Shown piece by piece: positions 11,341 to 24,699 of a stretch of 64,000 nt of DNA; position 1 is the stretch's first letter, and every line of letters starts with the position of its first letter. A program made the translations under genes and the position numbers. Below the pieces are notes generated by a model. The model worked only from the letters and a program-made list of their open reading frames with translations, was not told where the DNA came from and made no database searches. The DNA is from Flaveria trinervia. Its lineage: Eukaryota > Streptophyta > Magnoliopsida > Asterales > Asteraceae. The DNA lies in NCBI GenBank assembly GCA_025506515.1, contig CM046443.1, positions 43,300,649 through 43,364,648 on the forward strand. Reading direction: 5' to 3'.

Positions 11341-11990
11341 CATGAGCACACTCTCAGTGTGACTGGTTCTGGTCCGATTGGCTATTTGATCTTTGATTTA
11401 GTTACCAACTGTTTTAATAAATCTTGTGAGCATGTTTCAGGATCTGCAGAAAATTTAAATACAGGTGATCCTGATCCAAGATTTGAGCTAGGAAGACCTT
11501 CAGCTCCATTTGAAACTACTTCAGCAAATGAGGTTTTCTATCAGCACAACAATGACAAATCCAGCTGATCATCTGGCTGCCTTCAAATTCCAGTTCAGAG
11601 GCTTCTCAACCAAATAAAGACATCTCAATTGCAGAAGATACATGGTGATGGTGACAGTGATCAAAATCTCTTGATGCTAATAAACCATACCATAGATGAT
11701 AACATCAATGATGTCCACACACTCATTGGATCAAGTTAATCTTGATAAGTGTGATAATGTGGAGGATCAATCTTCAAGACCAGATCCTAATTTCTCAAAT
11801 TTGGATCTATCTCAGCAACTTGCTGTGATCCCTCAGCTAAGGATCCACAAGTCTCATCCTACCATAAACATCATTGGAGATGTTATCTCCGGGGTAAAGA
11901 CAAGAGGGCAAACCCTGAAGCAAATTTGTCTTCACTCTTGTTTTCTATCCCAGTTAGAGCCAAAGAAAGTTGAGGAGGCCTCTAAAGGAT
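11340..11990 (+). pseudogene. Integrase to RT linker of A1
   Basis: Ser/Asp/Asn-rich low-complexity frames (11359-11568 and 11696-11992). The second contains NIIGDVISGVKTRGQ, the conserved 'IIGD...GV.TR' block that precedes RT in plant copia polyproteins, and CFLSQLEPKKVEEA, which follows it. Confidence 0.65.
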
Positions 11991-12700
11991 GAAGTTGGGT
12001 TGAAGCTATGCAACAGAGCTGCTTCAATTCAAAAGGCAGAAAGTTTGGAACCTTTGTCCTCTTCCTCATGGGAAGACTACCATTGGAACCAAATGGGTTT
12101 TTAGAATAAAAGGATGATAGAGGAATCATCATCAAGAACAGGCAAGACTAGTTGTTCAAGGATACACACAAGAAGAAGGGATTGACTACACTGATGTCCT
12201 TGCTCCTGTAGCTAGACTAGAAGCTGTTAGGAATTTCCTGGCATTTGCTGCATCCCAGAACTTCAAGGTCTACCAACTTGATGTAAGTGTGCTTTCTTAT
12301 ATGGAGTGATTGATGAGGAGGTTTATGTCAAACAACCACCTGTTTTGTAGATCCTGATCATCCTGATTATGTCTGCAAGCTTGACAAAGCTCTCTATGGG
12401 CTGCATCAGGCACCCAGGAAGTGGTATGAGACCTGTCTGAGTATCTCTGTAAACATGGTTCAGGAGAGGTACTATAGATGGAACTCTCTTCATCAAGGAC
12501 AAGGAAACGACGTTCTGCTAGTTCAAGTATATGTGGATGACATCATCTTTGGCTCAACCAATTCAAGGCTCTGCAAAGACTTTGAAAAGCTGATGAAAGA
12601 TAGATTTGAAATGAGTTTCAATGGAGAACTTAATTTCTTTCTGGGAATTCAAGTGAAGCAGGTTGAAGATTGCATTTTCATAAGTTAGTCAAAGTATGTT
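11990..12700 (+). pseudogene. Reverse transcriptase (RVT_2) of A1, broken
   Basis: Recognisable blocks in shifting frames are [20 protein letters not shown] (about 12172-12232), FLYGVIDEEVYVKQPP (about 12293-12345), and YVDDIIFGS with the catalytic YVDD at 12530-12541. After these comes FFLGIQVKQ. It would copy element RNA to cDNA. An in-frame stop follows at about 12687. The order INT then RT defines copia. Confidence 0.85.
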
Positions 12701-12799
12701 CAAGATATACTCAGAGGTTCAACATGACTGATTGTAGACTGCTAAGACACCCATAGCAGAAACCACTCCCTTGGTCCAGATCTTGAGGGGGAGTGTGTA

Positions 12800-13440
12800 G
12801 ATGAGCACTTATACAGGGCTATGATTGGGTTCTCTTATGTATCTCAGCTAGCAGGCCTGATATCATGTTTGCTACATGTATTTGTGGCAAGATATCAAGC
12901 CAATCCTAAGATGTCTCACTTAATCATCGTGAAAAGGATTTTAAGATACCTCAAAGGTGCTTCAACACTTGGTTTATGGTATCCAAAGAATTCTAATTTC
13001 AATCTGTATGCCTATACAACAGTGATTATGGTGGCTGCAACATGACTGCAAAGTCTACATCTGGGGGATGTCATTCCTTGGTGGAAGGGTTGTCTCATGG
13101 CAATGCAAGAAACAAACCTGTGTGTCTGCATCAACTGCTGAGGCTGAATACATTGCTGCTGCAAGCTGCTGTGCTCAAGTGCTTTGATTCAAAATCAGAT
13201 GCTAGACTAACGGATTTAACTTCAAAGAGAATCCTATCCACATAGACAACAACAGTGCTATCTCTATCACTGAGAACCCTGTGCAGCACTCAAGGACCAA
13301 ACACATCAACATCAGGTATCATTTAATAAGGAGATACTATGAAAAGGGGTTAATTAAACTAGTCAAAGTTCACACAGATGAACAAATGCTGATCTGTTCA
13401 CAAAGCTTTTGATGAACAGAGATTTAAGTATCTGATATCA
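12800..13440 (+). pseudogene. RNase H region of A1, broken
   Basis: MIGFSYVSQLAG, RILRYLKGASTLGLWYP (12934-13000), the frame TCVSASTAEAEYIAAASCCA (about 13110-13170), and RTKHINIRYHLIRRYYEKG (about 13292-13350) are the copia RNase H landmarks in order. Frameshifts separate them. The coding part ends about 13440, and a noncoding spacer with the family motif follows. Confidence 0.8.
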
Positions 13441-13607
13441 GCTATTGGGATGATTACTTTGAGTAGACTTTTTCTTAAAACTAATTCTAATTATTTCTTC
13501 TTAAAAACGTGTGTCCTAAGTTGTCTAGTTCATCACTTTCATAAGCTCATGTTTTTCTTTGAATAAAAAACTCTTTTTGAAGACTTTCCTTAGATTCTTG
13601 AAATTTA

Positions 13608-13935
13608 CTGATACTTCGAAGATACATTTACCTTCGGAAGAAAAATAGTCTTCAAAATAATGACTGTCTAAGAAATTTTAACCTTCGGAGAAGTCAAAAT
13701 TTATCTTCCGAAGCTTAAAATTCTTAACTTAGACACATCATTTTTAAGGACTTTTTCCTTCGAAGCAAAAATTACTTTCGGAAGCTTTGTTCATTCTTAT
13801 ACAAAGCGTCCAAAAGTTTATTTCTCTTCCGAAGCAAAATCTTTAAGACTCTCAGGAAAATTCTTCCGAAGTCACTTTAGCTTCGGAAGCTTTTTCAATC
13901 ACAACTTCCGAAGACAAATTACTTTCGGAAGCTTT
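13608..13935 (+). repeat. Family A palindrome array, pol-ORF3 spacer
   Basis: About eleven copies of CTTCCGAAG/CTTCGGAAG and one-base variants (ACTTCGAAG, CCTTCGAAGC, TTTCGGAAG) in roughly 325 bases, separated by A/T-rich 15-35 base spacers. This is the densest such array of A1. The region is otherwise noncoding between RNase H and the ORF3 ATG. Confidence 0.9.
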
Positions 13936-14177
13936 AGAATTCCAAGAAAACTACTTTTTGAGCAAAAAGGTAAACTACTTTTTCAGAGGTGGGACCGACA
14001 TACGATTTCAAAGTTTATCCTCTTTCATTAAACTTTATCTGAAATCCTTCTCTCTCATATAAACCCAACGGCTTCCCCCTTCTTCTATCATCTGCTTTTC
14101 TTCCATACCTAAAACCCAAGCTTTCTCTCTGAAATTTCCTTCCCATTCTTTTCTCTTCATCTCTGAGCTACCTCACA

Positions 14178-17100
14178 ATGGCTGACCTTACCACAGAAAT
14201 GATCCTCACTTTGCCATGCAGCTACACAGACACCATCAGGTTGCTCTGTTATGCTCTGACAAAGATCCTCATTTCTCAGAGGTTTGCCGTTTCTTGTCTT
14301 GTCTCACTACTTCACCTCCCTAACCATTGATCCTCCTCTATATGAGGATCATTTGCTTGAATTCTGGAAGACCTGCCAAGAGGTCATTATGGATGGGAGA
14401 AGGCACTTGTCTGCCACAGTGCAGGGGAGAACAATTTTCATCACTCCTCCCAGTCATCATCACCGACATCTTCAGCTGGATGATGAAGCAGGTGAAGTGT
14501 TCTTCCCAAAAGAAGCGGTTAATCATTCCTTCGAGCAGATGGCTATGAAGGAGATTTCTCTGTAAAGACCTTCAGTAAAGTGAAGGTCTCATCCCAGTGG
14601 AAATACCTGCTCCATGTGGTTATCCACAGCTTATCAAACAAGCATGGTGGATGGGACCAGATTCCTGAGGATCTCTCCTTTATTGTTCATGGGATGGTTC
14701 AGGGGTCAAGTTCAGGTATTCACAATTTGTTTATACTAATTTACTTGCAAACTTAGACTCCTTAGAGTGTTACATGTTTCCTAGATATGTTCAACACATT
14801 CTAACTGTGAACTGGGCTCACAGTTGAGGGAAACATGCAATATTCTTAAACTGGGACAGATGAAGCCCGGCATCTTAAAATTATGAAGAAGCCAATTGTA
14901 GGCTTCTCAGGGTAGAAACAGCCCTAGTCCCAAAAATGTTAGAGCTCATTGCTCAAGGTGACAACATAGCAGTCCAAGCTAGTGTTGAACCCCACACCTA
15001 CTGCTCTCCTACCCTCTTCACAACCTCCAATATTCATCACCTACAAAAGAAAATCCCAACGACCCCTGCTCATGCTATTGAGTCTGTGCAGGCCCCAAAT
15101 ACTCAACCTTACAGGAAGAAGTGGACTCCAGAGCTCCCACTTCTCCTGAGGAGCAAACCACTCCCATTACTTTACCTATCAGGCTGAGGTTCCTCAAGCT
15201 CACCTGATGAGCTCATTAGCCCAACAACTGTAAGCCTTTCACTCTGAGTCTCACACTCAAGTGACAACCTTCAGGGGACAGCTACCATCCCCAGCCTTTG
15301 GATCTGAACCAACCAATTCCCACCTATCCTTTTACACTGATGAAGACTTAGGATTCAGTGAGTACCATGAGTCTCTCTCTTCTCTCCCCTACTCAAAGAG
15401 AGATGAGTACCTCTGACTCTCCTCAGTCTATCCCTCATCAGTCACCTATTACTGAGGTGGACACATCTGAACCTGTTCAGGATGTCCATATGGAAGAGGC
15501 TCTCACTTTTGAAAGTGATTACATCATTAAGACCTCAACCATGGCACTCAGCCCATGGCATCTTAATTGAGGTTGCCAGTGGAGCAGAGGAAAACCAGCA
15601 GCCAAGAAACTCAAGCTGGTGGTGAGAGAGAGGACTTTGGTCCAATCCTCTCATCCCCCAGTGATTCTTCTGATGAAGATGAGGGGAATTTGAGACTAAA
15701 GGTACAAAAATGGTCACAAACATGCACCTATCTAGTCTCTAAGGTAGTCACTTGAATCTCAGGTGACTACCCTGCAAAACAGGGTCAATGATCAGCAACT
15801 CCAGATTCATATCTGCAGGAAAAACTAGCTGAGAGACCTTTCAGGAGAGCTCACCAGGAACACAAGAACCTGTGGAAGTGCTGATTTATCCTCCAGCTCA
15901 CCTATGCAAGTGGGTGATGCTACCAAAAAGGGGGAGAAAGTTATCACAACCAGAAACCTGGGAGTTCTTCAAAGAGAATGGACATAGAGGATCACACCAT
16001 CCTCACTTGCTGTTGTGCATTCTCAGCAACTTCCTCAAGTTCACATTAATGTGGACTCTATAGACTCTCTCATCAGGAGTCTCTTTGAGGAAGGTATACC
16101 AAGGGCTGTCCTCATCTCCACCACATGGAACTGGCAACTACATCATCAGATGGAGGTATGATGATGACAGAAGAGCCCTCATACTTCACAGGTTCAAGGC
16201 CAACAAGAAGTCTTTCAGTTCCAAGCCTGAGCTTCTATGAAGGACTGGATTTAGTCAACATGCCACTTGTCAATCCAAGCAAATCTAGACAAGCTGACAG
16301 GCTTGCTCAAAGAATCCAAGACAGGATCCTTGCAGAGTTCTCTCTAAGAAGGAGACTAGGCAATCAGGCAATGTCATCGGTCAACTGGATGCCGAGGTGG
16401 ACCCTAAGATTAGTTTCATAGGGGAAACCTTGGCTGAAGGCCCAGTGGCAGAACCTGAGACCCTTGTCTCACCATCAACAACTGCTGCAGAGGTCCAAAC
16501 TCCATCTGAGACACCTGCTGGTGAAGGTGTTTCTCAGCCTCTCTCTGGCCAGAGCATGGAAGCTACACCAAGCAATGAAGGCCAAGCCTCAATCCACCCT
16601 GAGTCACAAAGGTCTGTTGGTGACAAAGGAAAAAGGATAATGACTCTCCTGAGGAAATTGAGGAGGAAGAGAGAGAGAGGAAAAGGAGGCTAAGGGGAGA
16701 AAGTTCTTCTGGGTCATCAAATTCATGCAAGCTGCAATCAGGGCTGCCCCAGACCAAATACTCAAAATGATGAACAAAGGGCAGTCAGGATTAATTATTT
16801 ACAGACCAGGAACTATGATGTTGATGAAATCATCTCCCTCCCCTTAGAAGAGTTGAATGAACTGGCTGACATGGAAGTGTCAAGAGAGATAAAGGAGAAA
16901 GAGGATGCAAGGTTACTTCTCCAATTCAAAGAGGAGAAGAGACAGAAAAGACTTCACAAGCATACTCCCACTCTCTCTCCAGTTCAAGAAAGTCCTGCAC
17001 AGGAAGATGTGGCTCCACAAGAACCTCATGTAGATAAAGAAGAGGATAGAATCAAAATGATAAACTACCTGAATGCCACAGGCTTCTATCAGGCAAATAC

Positions 17101-17984
17101 ACTTCTTCCCCTGTCCTATGACTTCATTGAGTTCGAGTGCTTAAAGCAACTTGAGCTTGAGCTAGTCAAAGAAAGAAAAATAACCAAAAGGAAGCTAAGG
17201 GAAGAAGCTGCAAAGTCAAGAGCCATCATTCAAAAGAATGCAAAGAAGTCTGCTGACAGACAAAGAATGATGAGCTTCTTGAAGTCATATGGATTCTCCG
17301 GAAGGAGACTTGGTCCCATGTCTCTATCTACAATGGATGAGCATATAAGGGTAATCAAGCAGAATTAAAAGTGGTGAACTCATGACTTGCACTCTCTTCC
17401 AAGTCAAGTCCCACCTGAAGTGGAGGTCAAGTTTGAACAACCAGAGACACCTGAACCAGAACCTCCAGCTGAGCCTCAGCAAACTTCTCTTCTGATCCAA
17501 GACAGGGTCAACTCCCTCTCTTCTGAACCTGTGAGGGAGGAACACCCAACTGAGAAAGACACTGATGATCAACATGGTGCTGCAGACCAGTCTTCTCAGT
17601 TAAAGACATTAAAGAGGAAGAAGAAAATGGCCTCTAAACCAAAGACTAAAAAGAAGAAGCCAAAGTCATCTACCTCTACACCCCAGGCTGAATCAGATCA
17701 ACCTGAGGAAGTGCATGATGAGGCAGCCCAATCAACTCCTATGCAAGTGGCTCCTCTAGCAACTGAGACACCCATCTTATCCTGGACTTACTCTACCAAT
17801 CCATAATGATGGAATGTTATCAGAGAATCAAGGTGTTGAAAATATCTACTCATGGCAAGAACATAATCAACTTACCTCTGCATGATCTCTTTGAAATGAG
17901 AAATACTATGAGAGTCTTGATGATCCTGACCATCAAATGAAGAAAGGGATGGTCTTGATTATTCTGAAGACTACAAACATTTAA
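14178..17984 (+). pseudogene. ORF3 of A1 (third ORF between RNase H and 3' LTR), broken
   Basis: The ATG at 14178 gives MADLTTEMILTLP; ORF3 of families C and D also begins Met-Ala-Asp. Near 14594-14735 a frame reads WKYLLHVVIHSLSNKHGGWD, which aligns with the conserved core of ORF3 in C and D (hydrophobic helix, Trp/Phe-Asp, Phe-Ser ... Tyr/Phe-Pro-Arg-Phe/Tyr). The C-terminal two thirds are Pro/Glu/Lys-rich with charged helices (16853-17368) and a Lys-rich KRKKKMASKPKTKKKK segment, and end ILSWTYSTNP ... MKKGMV. A near-identical C-terminus is at 62602-63992 in copy A2. I recall similar proteins annotated in Asteraceae as plant transposon proteins. Function unknown; I see no signal peptide or membrane segment to support an envelope. 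Confidence 0.7.
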
Positions 17985-18016
17985 AAATCTTCTAAGTGTT
18001 TTGGTAGCATCAGCCT

Positions 18017-18024
18017 AGGGGGAG
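18017..18024 (+). other. Polypurine tract of A1
   Basis: AGGGGGAG lies two bases before the 3' LTR TG. It primes plus-strand synthesis. Confidence 0.85.
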
Positions 18025-18026
18025 TT

Positions 18027-18837
18027 TGTAAGGATTCCTGAAGTCTGATGCAACCCAAAACTGCCTAAGTGTTTCAGCAACATGCACTAAGTACTGAAGT
18101 GAAGAATGCTTCGGAAGAATTACACAAAGCATTAGAAAATACTCTAAGTGTAATATCTTCCGAAGCCAAGACCAATATCTTCCGAAGCCTAACATGAAGT
18201 CTTCCGAAGCCTAACATGAAGTCTTCCGAAGCATGAAGAGACAAAGTCTTCCGAAGCTTCACCCTATGAAGACAGATTTCTTCCGAAGACTTTTAGTACA
18301 CATGCTTTATCTGATGTACTGTTCCATAAAGCACCTTTTCCGCTGCGTCTCTGATAAGTCACCAACTTACAAGAGTTGGTGAAAAGGTTCATGCTTTTGG
18401 TAACTGTACATTGAGGTCTTGAGTCTGAAACTTCCACTTTATGTACTTTATCCTTTTTATAATGTATAAGGATGTGAGCTATGGCATGTCATAGTCACAA
18501 GGTCAAAAGGCAGATATGCCTTTTGATCCTACAATTGATTTTGTTAGTGTCTAGTCAATTGTATCCAACTGGCTTTCATAGTATAGCCGGCTGTAGGTTG
18601 TAGTATAAGTATTCCAAGTTCTTGTATCTTTCTTTATGCTTTGTAACACTTGTAAAAGAACTTGAGAAAGCAATATACTGCTCCCTTGAAAACTATACTC
18701 TCTTGTTCTGTCTCTTGCTTTACTTGTGTTCTCTGTATCACCTTTGGTTACCTAGTTCACTGTTTGATTAACGTTTAGTAATCTTCTCATTGTGTTGTTG
18801 TGTTGTAATTGTGTTCAAGCCCTTGAACGATCCTGCA
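18027..18837 (+). repeat. 3' LTR of A1
   Basis: 811 bases, TG...CA, nearly identical to 6502-7283. The length difference comes largely from an extra 'cctaacatgaagtcttccgaag' type unit near 18186-18225, which gives it one more palindrome, plus small indels. The inverted repeat TCACCAACT/AGTTGGTGA is kept at 18357-18380. Confidence 0.93.
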
Positions 18838-20760
18838 ATGCTTCAAAAGGATCACTTTAAACTTGAGGTTGACCTGAAACATGATAAAAATAAAAGTCAA
18901 CTAAAATATTGGTGAGTTTCCAAGGTTTTCATACAAATATGAAAAAGAAAGTTACAAGTAGCAATTCATGTCATAGTTTAAAGCTGGTAAGGTTATAGAA
19001 CACATATCGTACAACCAAACCTCGACTTGATTACAAGTATAAAATATTGGCTAAGTGTATTTGGTTCCCTAGTGCACAAGCATACGGCTCCTAGAGTCGG
19101 CAATACCTCGACTTTAGCACCAAATAGGCTTGTCAGGCCCAAAGATCTAAGACGTCGCCAGGCTAGCATAGTTAATGTTATAAACAAACTATGTATCTCA
19201 TATAATCACTTACAACACACAAATAACCATGACAAAATATAAAGATGAATTGCAAGTGCATTACAAGTCTCAAACGTTTATAAGTGTACGATGTATAAGT
19301 ATCATGTTCACCCAAAATAGTGTGAAAAATGTAAAAAAGGCAAGGAAAACTCACGTGATAATATGTATATAATGGAGATTATTTAAGAATAGTAAACGTC
19401 GTTCCAAGATGAACGTCACAAGGCACCTAAAATATGTATTTACAAGATTTAAGTTTAATGATTGAATTATTGATTTAACGAGAGCTAAAGTTTCAAGTGG
19501 AGTTTGGGGATCTTTGTAGTAGTCTAAATAATGTAACAAAGGAATATACCATTTATGTAAATTATTATAAAGAAAATAACATTAAATCATCGATATAGCT
19601 AGTGAAGTTTAAATATAAACTTGAATAAGCATTTGAAATAATCATGATTTTAACGATAATAATTAATGGTAATATTTGGACCAATAAGAATTTATTAATT
19701 TATTATTCAAAATCCTTTTAATAGAAATAATCCAAGAACATCCTTTGTTAAATTCTTTATTAAAAAAAGCTAATTAATTAATTAAATTTAGAAAAATTAT
19801 AGAAAATAATTGATGTCTTTGAAAATATTTAAAGTTTACAAAAACCCTTTTTATATTTATTAAAAATTTTCTATAATTTATTTAAGGGCTGAAAAGCCTT
19901 AAAAAATGTTTGAGGGTGCCCGGGTTCGAACCCGATACCTCAAGGTTGATGTGTGTATGTGTAACCAGTAGACCAGGCTCTCAGCCGCGTTATGTATTGG
20001 TTTAATTCTTAAATATGTAACCTAAACAAATCCCCAAATTCCTCATGAACCCTAGATCAAACGAACCCAAAATTGAGCAATGATCCGTTAGTTTCAACCC
20101 CATTAACCTTAGGGCTTTTATCCCTAAGTGAAATCGAGTAGATTTATGTGCAAAACCTACCTGATTAAGATCGATTTCGATGCCACAGACCGAGGAAATA
20201 GTCGCGACCTGAGTGGTATAGAGTTCACGATGCAAATGATAATGGAACTTAAATTAATTGTGCAGGAAGCTTTCACGTGACTCAAAGGTTGAAAGCCCTC
20301 TATCAATTTCAGTTGAGATGGTTCAGAGAATGGGTTTCAATTTGCTTGCAGACCGCGACAGTGTTGATGATTGAATTCGATGTTTGCGTTTGTTTCAGGT
20401 GAAATTGATGATTGTATTCGATTAAAGGTAGATAGAAGTTCGTTCGTGGTGATTTATTGAGTTATTATTAGTGTTTAAGGCTCGAACGGCTGTGGGGTTT
20501 AATGCTTCGGTTATACACTTGATTAGAATTAGTAACCGACGTTTAAAGGTGATTAATTGCTATGATCAGGTTCGAATCATGTACACTAAAAGGTTTGGAA
20601 TGGTTTAGGGTCGTTTTTCGAAGGTTCTGTTGAGTTTTTAGGACCCGCCGGAGGTCGGCCGGCGGTGGCTGGTGACTGGCCGGAAAATCGGGAGATAAAT
20701 GGGGTGGGGTTTGGGCTTTAATAATTTACACTAACACCCCCTATAGTTTAGGGTTTGTCA
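18838..20760 (-). repeat. Gypsy LTR (minus), right piece, limit uncertain
   Basis: It continues the LTR of 6286-6501 after the A1 insertion. Read on the minus strand, 18925-18840 gives ACTCACCAATATTT ... GTTTCAGGTCAACC, matching the block at 1440-1490. Around 20640-20680 lies a GC-rich CCGCCGGCC stretch, and 20700-20760 reads as an LTR 5' part (inference). The outer end and the target duplication are not identified. Confidence 0.4.
19912..19985 (-). repeat. tRNA-like head, possible SINE
   Basis: On the minus strand an A-box-like TGGTCTACTGG (19965-19975) is followed 32 bases later by a B-box GGTTCGAACCC (19922-19932). That is the spacing of an internal RNA polymerase III promoter. The arms do not fold into a good tRNA, so a tRNA-derived SINE head or a chance palindrome (GGGTTCGAACCC) are the alternatives. 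Confidence 0.35.
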
Positions 20761-23116
20761 TGTTAAGATAGAACTTTAAATTCAAGTTTTGAAAACTACA
20801 TAACTACCCCCTAAACTTAATTTAAGTTTATGTTTTGAACATTATTAAGTTTAATAACTCTTACAAGTTATTGTTATAAGTAACTTATTATAAGTAATCT
20901 TTATTAACTAATATTATTATTACTTATTATTATTATTACTATTATTAATATTAACATGATATTATTAATATTTATATTTTAACTTTCATACATAGAAATT
21001 TAATGACAATAGTGAATAAGCATAAACAACACATAAGTTTCATAATAGACAATAATGACCCTTACAAGAATAAACAAAGTTAACTTTTAGTTAAAAAAAA
21101 TACGAGATGTTCAATGGCAACTCTGGTATAGATTGATTTGTTAATATTTATTTGCATGTAATGTTATGTTGTGTCCAACTACTTTAGAGTCATTGGTATG
21201 ACCATCACACTATTGTTATTAACATGCTTTAGATTGTGATAGGTTTAGAAGGTGCCAAGGGCACTAGTTAGGTCAAGGAGACTTAGCGGTTTAAGTTTTA
21301 ATATAGTCTTCTCATCGAAGATGCATATCGGGTTAAATTTGCCTAGGGCAGTGCATGTACGGTATGTTATGTAATTTGAACGCAATGGATGTGTAGATTT
21401 ATGTAGCACTGTTAAACTTTAATTCACTCTCAATGAAGGTCTTGAATGCTAAATCTCCTGTTATATATGATATCATGTTTGTGATACAATAGGTCACACC
21501 CGTAAATTGGGGTGCACATATTTGGTTGGGATGAACAATGCAGACATTATTCTAAAATGAATACGATCACTAATATTTATTTGTGTTTGGAACTTTAGTT
21601 TGCACTCATTTTATTCATACATATTTGTTTGTGTTTGTTTGTTTTTGACTGTGCTTTTTAAATTCTTTACATTCGGTAACTATACATGCAATTCATTACA
21701 AGCTTTCTTAATGAACAATCAGGAATAGTAAATCTCGTACGGTAAGTTCATTTAACAAGTCGATTCACCATAAACGAACATGAACAAATCCCTATTCGTG
21801 TTTGCCTTTGTTCATGTCTGTTTATGTTAATTTACGTTCGGTAAGTGTGTGCGAACAATTTGTTACAAGCTTCTTAATACGCGCAAACAAGAATTCTATT
21901 TCAGTAAGTGGTCGTGAACAACTTGTAAACAAGTCATTTCATAATGAATGAACATGAGCAAAGCCTTATTTGTGGACATTCTGTTCACTTCTGGCCTTAA
22001 TGCAGATGTCATGAGATCTTATAAGTTAATCATCTTTTGTTTAAAGTTAGTTGACAAAATATGTATAGTAGGGAGGTGGATACATTATTTAAATATACGG
22101 GAACACATTCTCTAAACAAGTCTTACTTAAAAGACAATAAGGGTAAAAGTAGTATTCAGTGATTGACTTCGCTCATGATCTGACGTACAATACATATTAG
22201 TGTTTAGTTTAGCTTCTGATGTAATGTACACAATCTTACCTTATACTATGTGTAATTGATTGTTTTATCACGGCTTAATGCAAAATCACTCTTCTAGCTT
22301 TGACATACAAAGGTTGAATTGTTACGAATAATAAGTGAACTTTTATAGTAATGCTCTCAAAAGTTCTTGGAAACTTCAGTGACACATTTACTTCGAATTT
22401 GATGATGGGTATCCATACTCAGGCTTAACGTTAGTGCATTTTTTTGTGTGTGTGCTCATCACACATATTCTCCACTTTAAACTACTCTACTATTAAGCTT
22501 AAAACACCCACACATAACAAGATTTAATCATACAAGCTTTGATTGAAAGGACATTTTACCATCAGATTACATAAGCATCATATTCTATTTGGTGATGTGT
22601 ATTATACAAAATAGTGTTTTTACATTGTTGACATTCTTTGTTTTCCATTTTCATTAAATTATATGCACGTCATATAAACATGTTTCATTTGACATAATGT
22701 GCCGGAAGCATATTTGCGCCACACTTATCTAGGAAAGCTTTGACCTTGTAAGAGATTTGGTTGTACATATATCTGGCTCTAAAAAATATGTGAAACACAA
22801 ACTCTTAAAACACGCCTTGATCCTTACTAATTTCCAATAAAGTATTTTGAAAACTAAATAAAACTAAGTTCATTGTTAGTTTCATGATTGATACTTTATT
22901 AACAAAAGGAAATCTTTAATCAAGAATTTTGATCTCATGGTTTCGGATTCATGAGTTGCAGTAAAGGGTACAAAAAGAATCAATGAGACAGCAAAGTAAT
23001 TCAATCTTAACCTCTAAGATCGCAGCACGTCAATGGTTGACTTTCAACTCTCCCACAGGTTGACTTTGACTTTCTTTACATACCATGCATTGCCCCTTGG
23101 AACTTGGTGTGGTTAA
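20761..23116. other. Intergenic AT-rich region, no gene seen
   Basis: Mostly AT-rich and without long ORFs. A weak duplication of about 160 bases (ttcggtaa ... caagctttcttaat) appears at 21660-21760 and 21835-21930, in the style of decayed plant transposon sequence. The last 150-200 bases before 23117 should hold the 3' untranslated region of the STAY-GREEN-LIKE gene. Confidence 0.5.
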
Positions 23117-24529
<1,413 letters not shown>

Positions 24530-24658
24530 TGCAAAATCATCGCTCGTCAACAATGATTCGGTCTTTCGCTCACCAAATTCATCACTGGATTGCTAATCAC
24601 AGAGGACAGAGATCGGTTGTGTGGTGTTCGTAAGTAGTGTTTTGGAAACCCTATAATT

Positions 24659-24699
24659 TTGGGTTGGGTTGGGTTGGGTTGGGTTGGGTTGGGTTGGGT
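24659..24699. repeat. (GGGTT)8 tract upstream of SGRL
   Basis: Eight GGGTT units lie about 130 bases upstream of the SGRL ATG. The G-rich strand is the plus strand, that is, the template strand for SGRL. Runs of GGG separated by TT can form G-quadruplexes. It is not the plant telomere repeat TTTAGGG. Confidence 0.9.

Larger units (their letters stand above)
6502..18837 (+). mobile_element. Ty1/copia retrotransposon, family A, copy 1 (complete ends)
   Basis: A 12.3-kb element bounded by two LTRs that both begin TGTAAGGATTCC and end GATCCTGCA. It is flanked by the direct repeat ATGCT (6497-6501 and 18838-18842). Order: LTR, Met-tRNA primer site, gag, protease, integrase, reverse transcriptase, RNase H, ORF3, polypurine tract, LTR. 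The pol order INT before RT makes it Ty1/copia. The size, long LTRs and extra 3' ORF suggest the SIRE/Maximus lineage (inference). Stops and frameshifts run throughout, so it is non-autonomous now. Boundaries are directly visible; the lineage needs an RT tree. Confidence 0.95.

Noticed and set aside
13608..13935. CRISPR-like array
   Set aside because: Repeats are 9-base palindromes with irregular spacing in a plant retrotransposon, with no cas genes.
14178..17984. ORF3 as a retroviral envelope
   Set aside because: I see no signal peptide, transmembrane segment or fusion-like region in the A, C or D versions; the tails are charged and low-complexity.
19912..19985. Functional tRNA gene
   Set aside because: A and B boxes are present, but acceptor and T stems do not pair, so at most a SINE head.
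24659..24699. Interstitial telomere
   Set aside because: The unit is GGGTT, not TTTAGGG (or TTAGGG).
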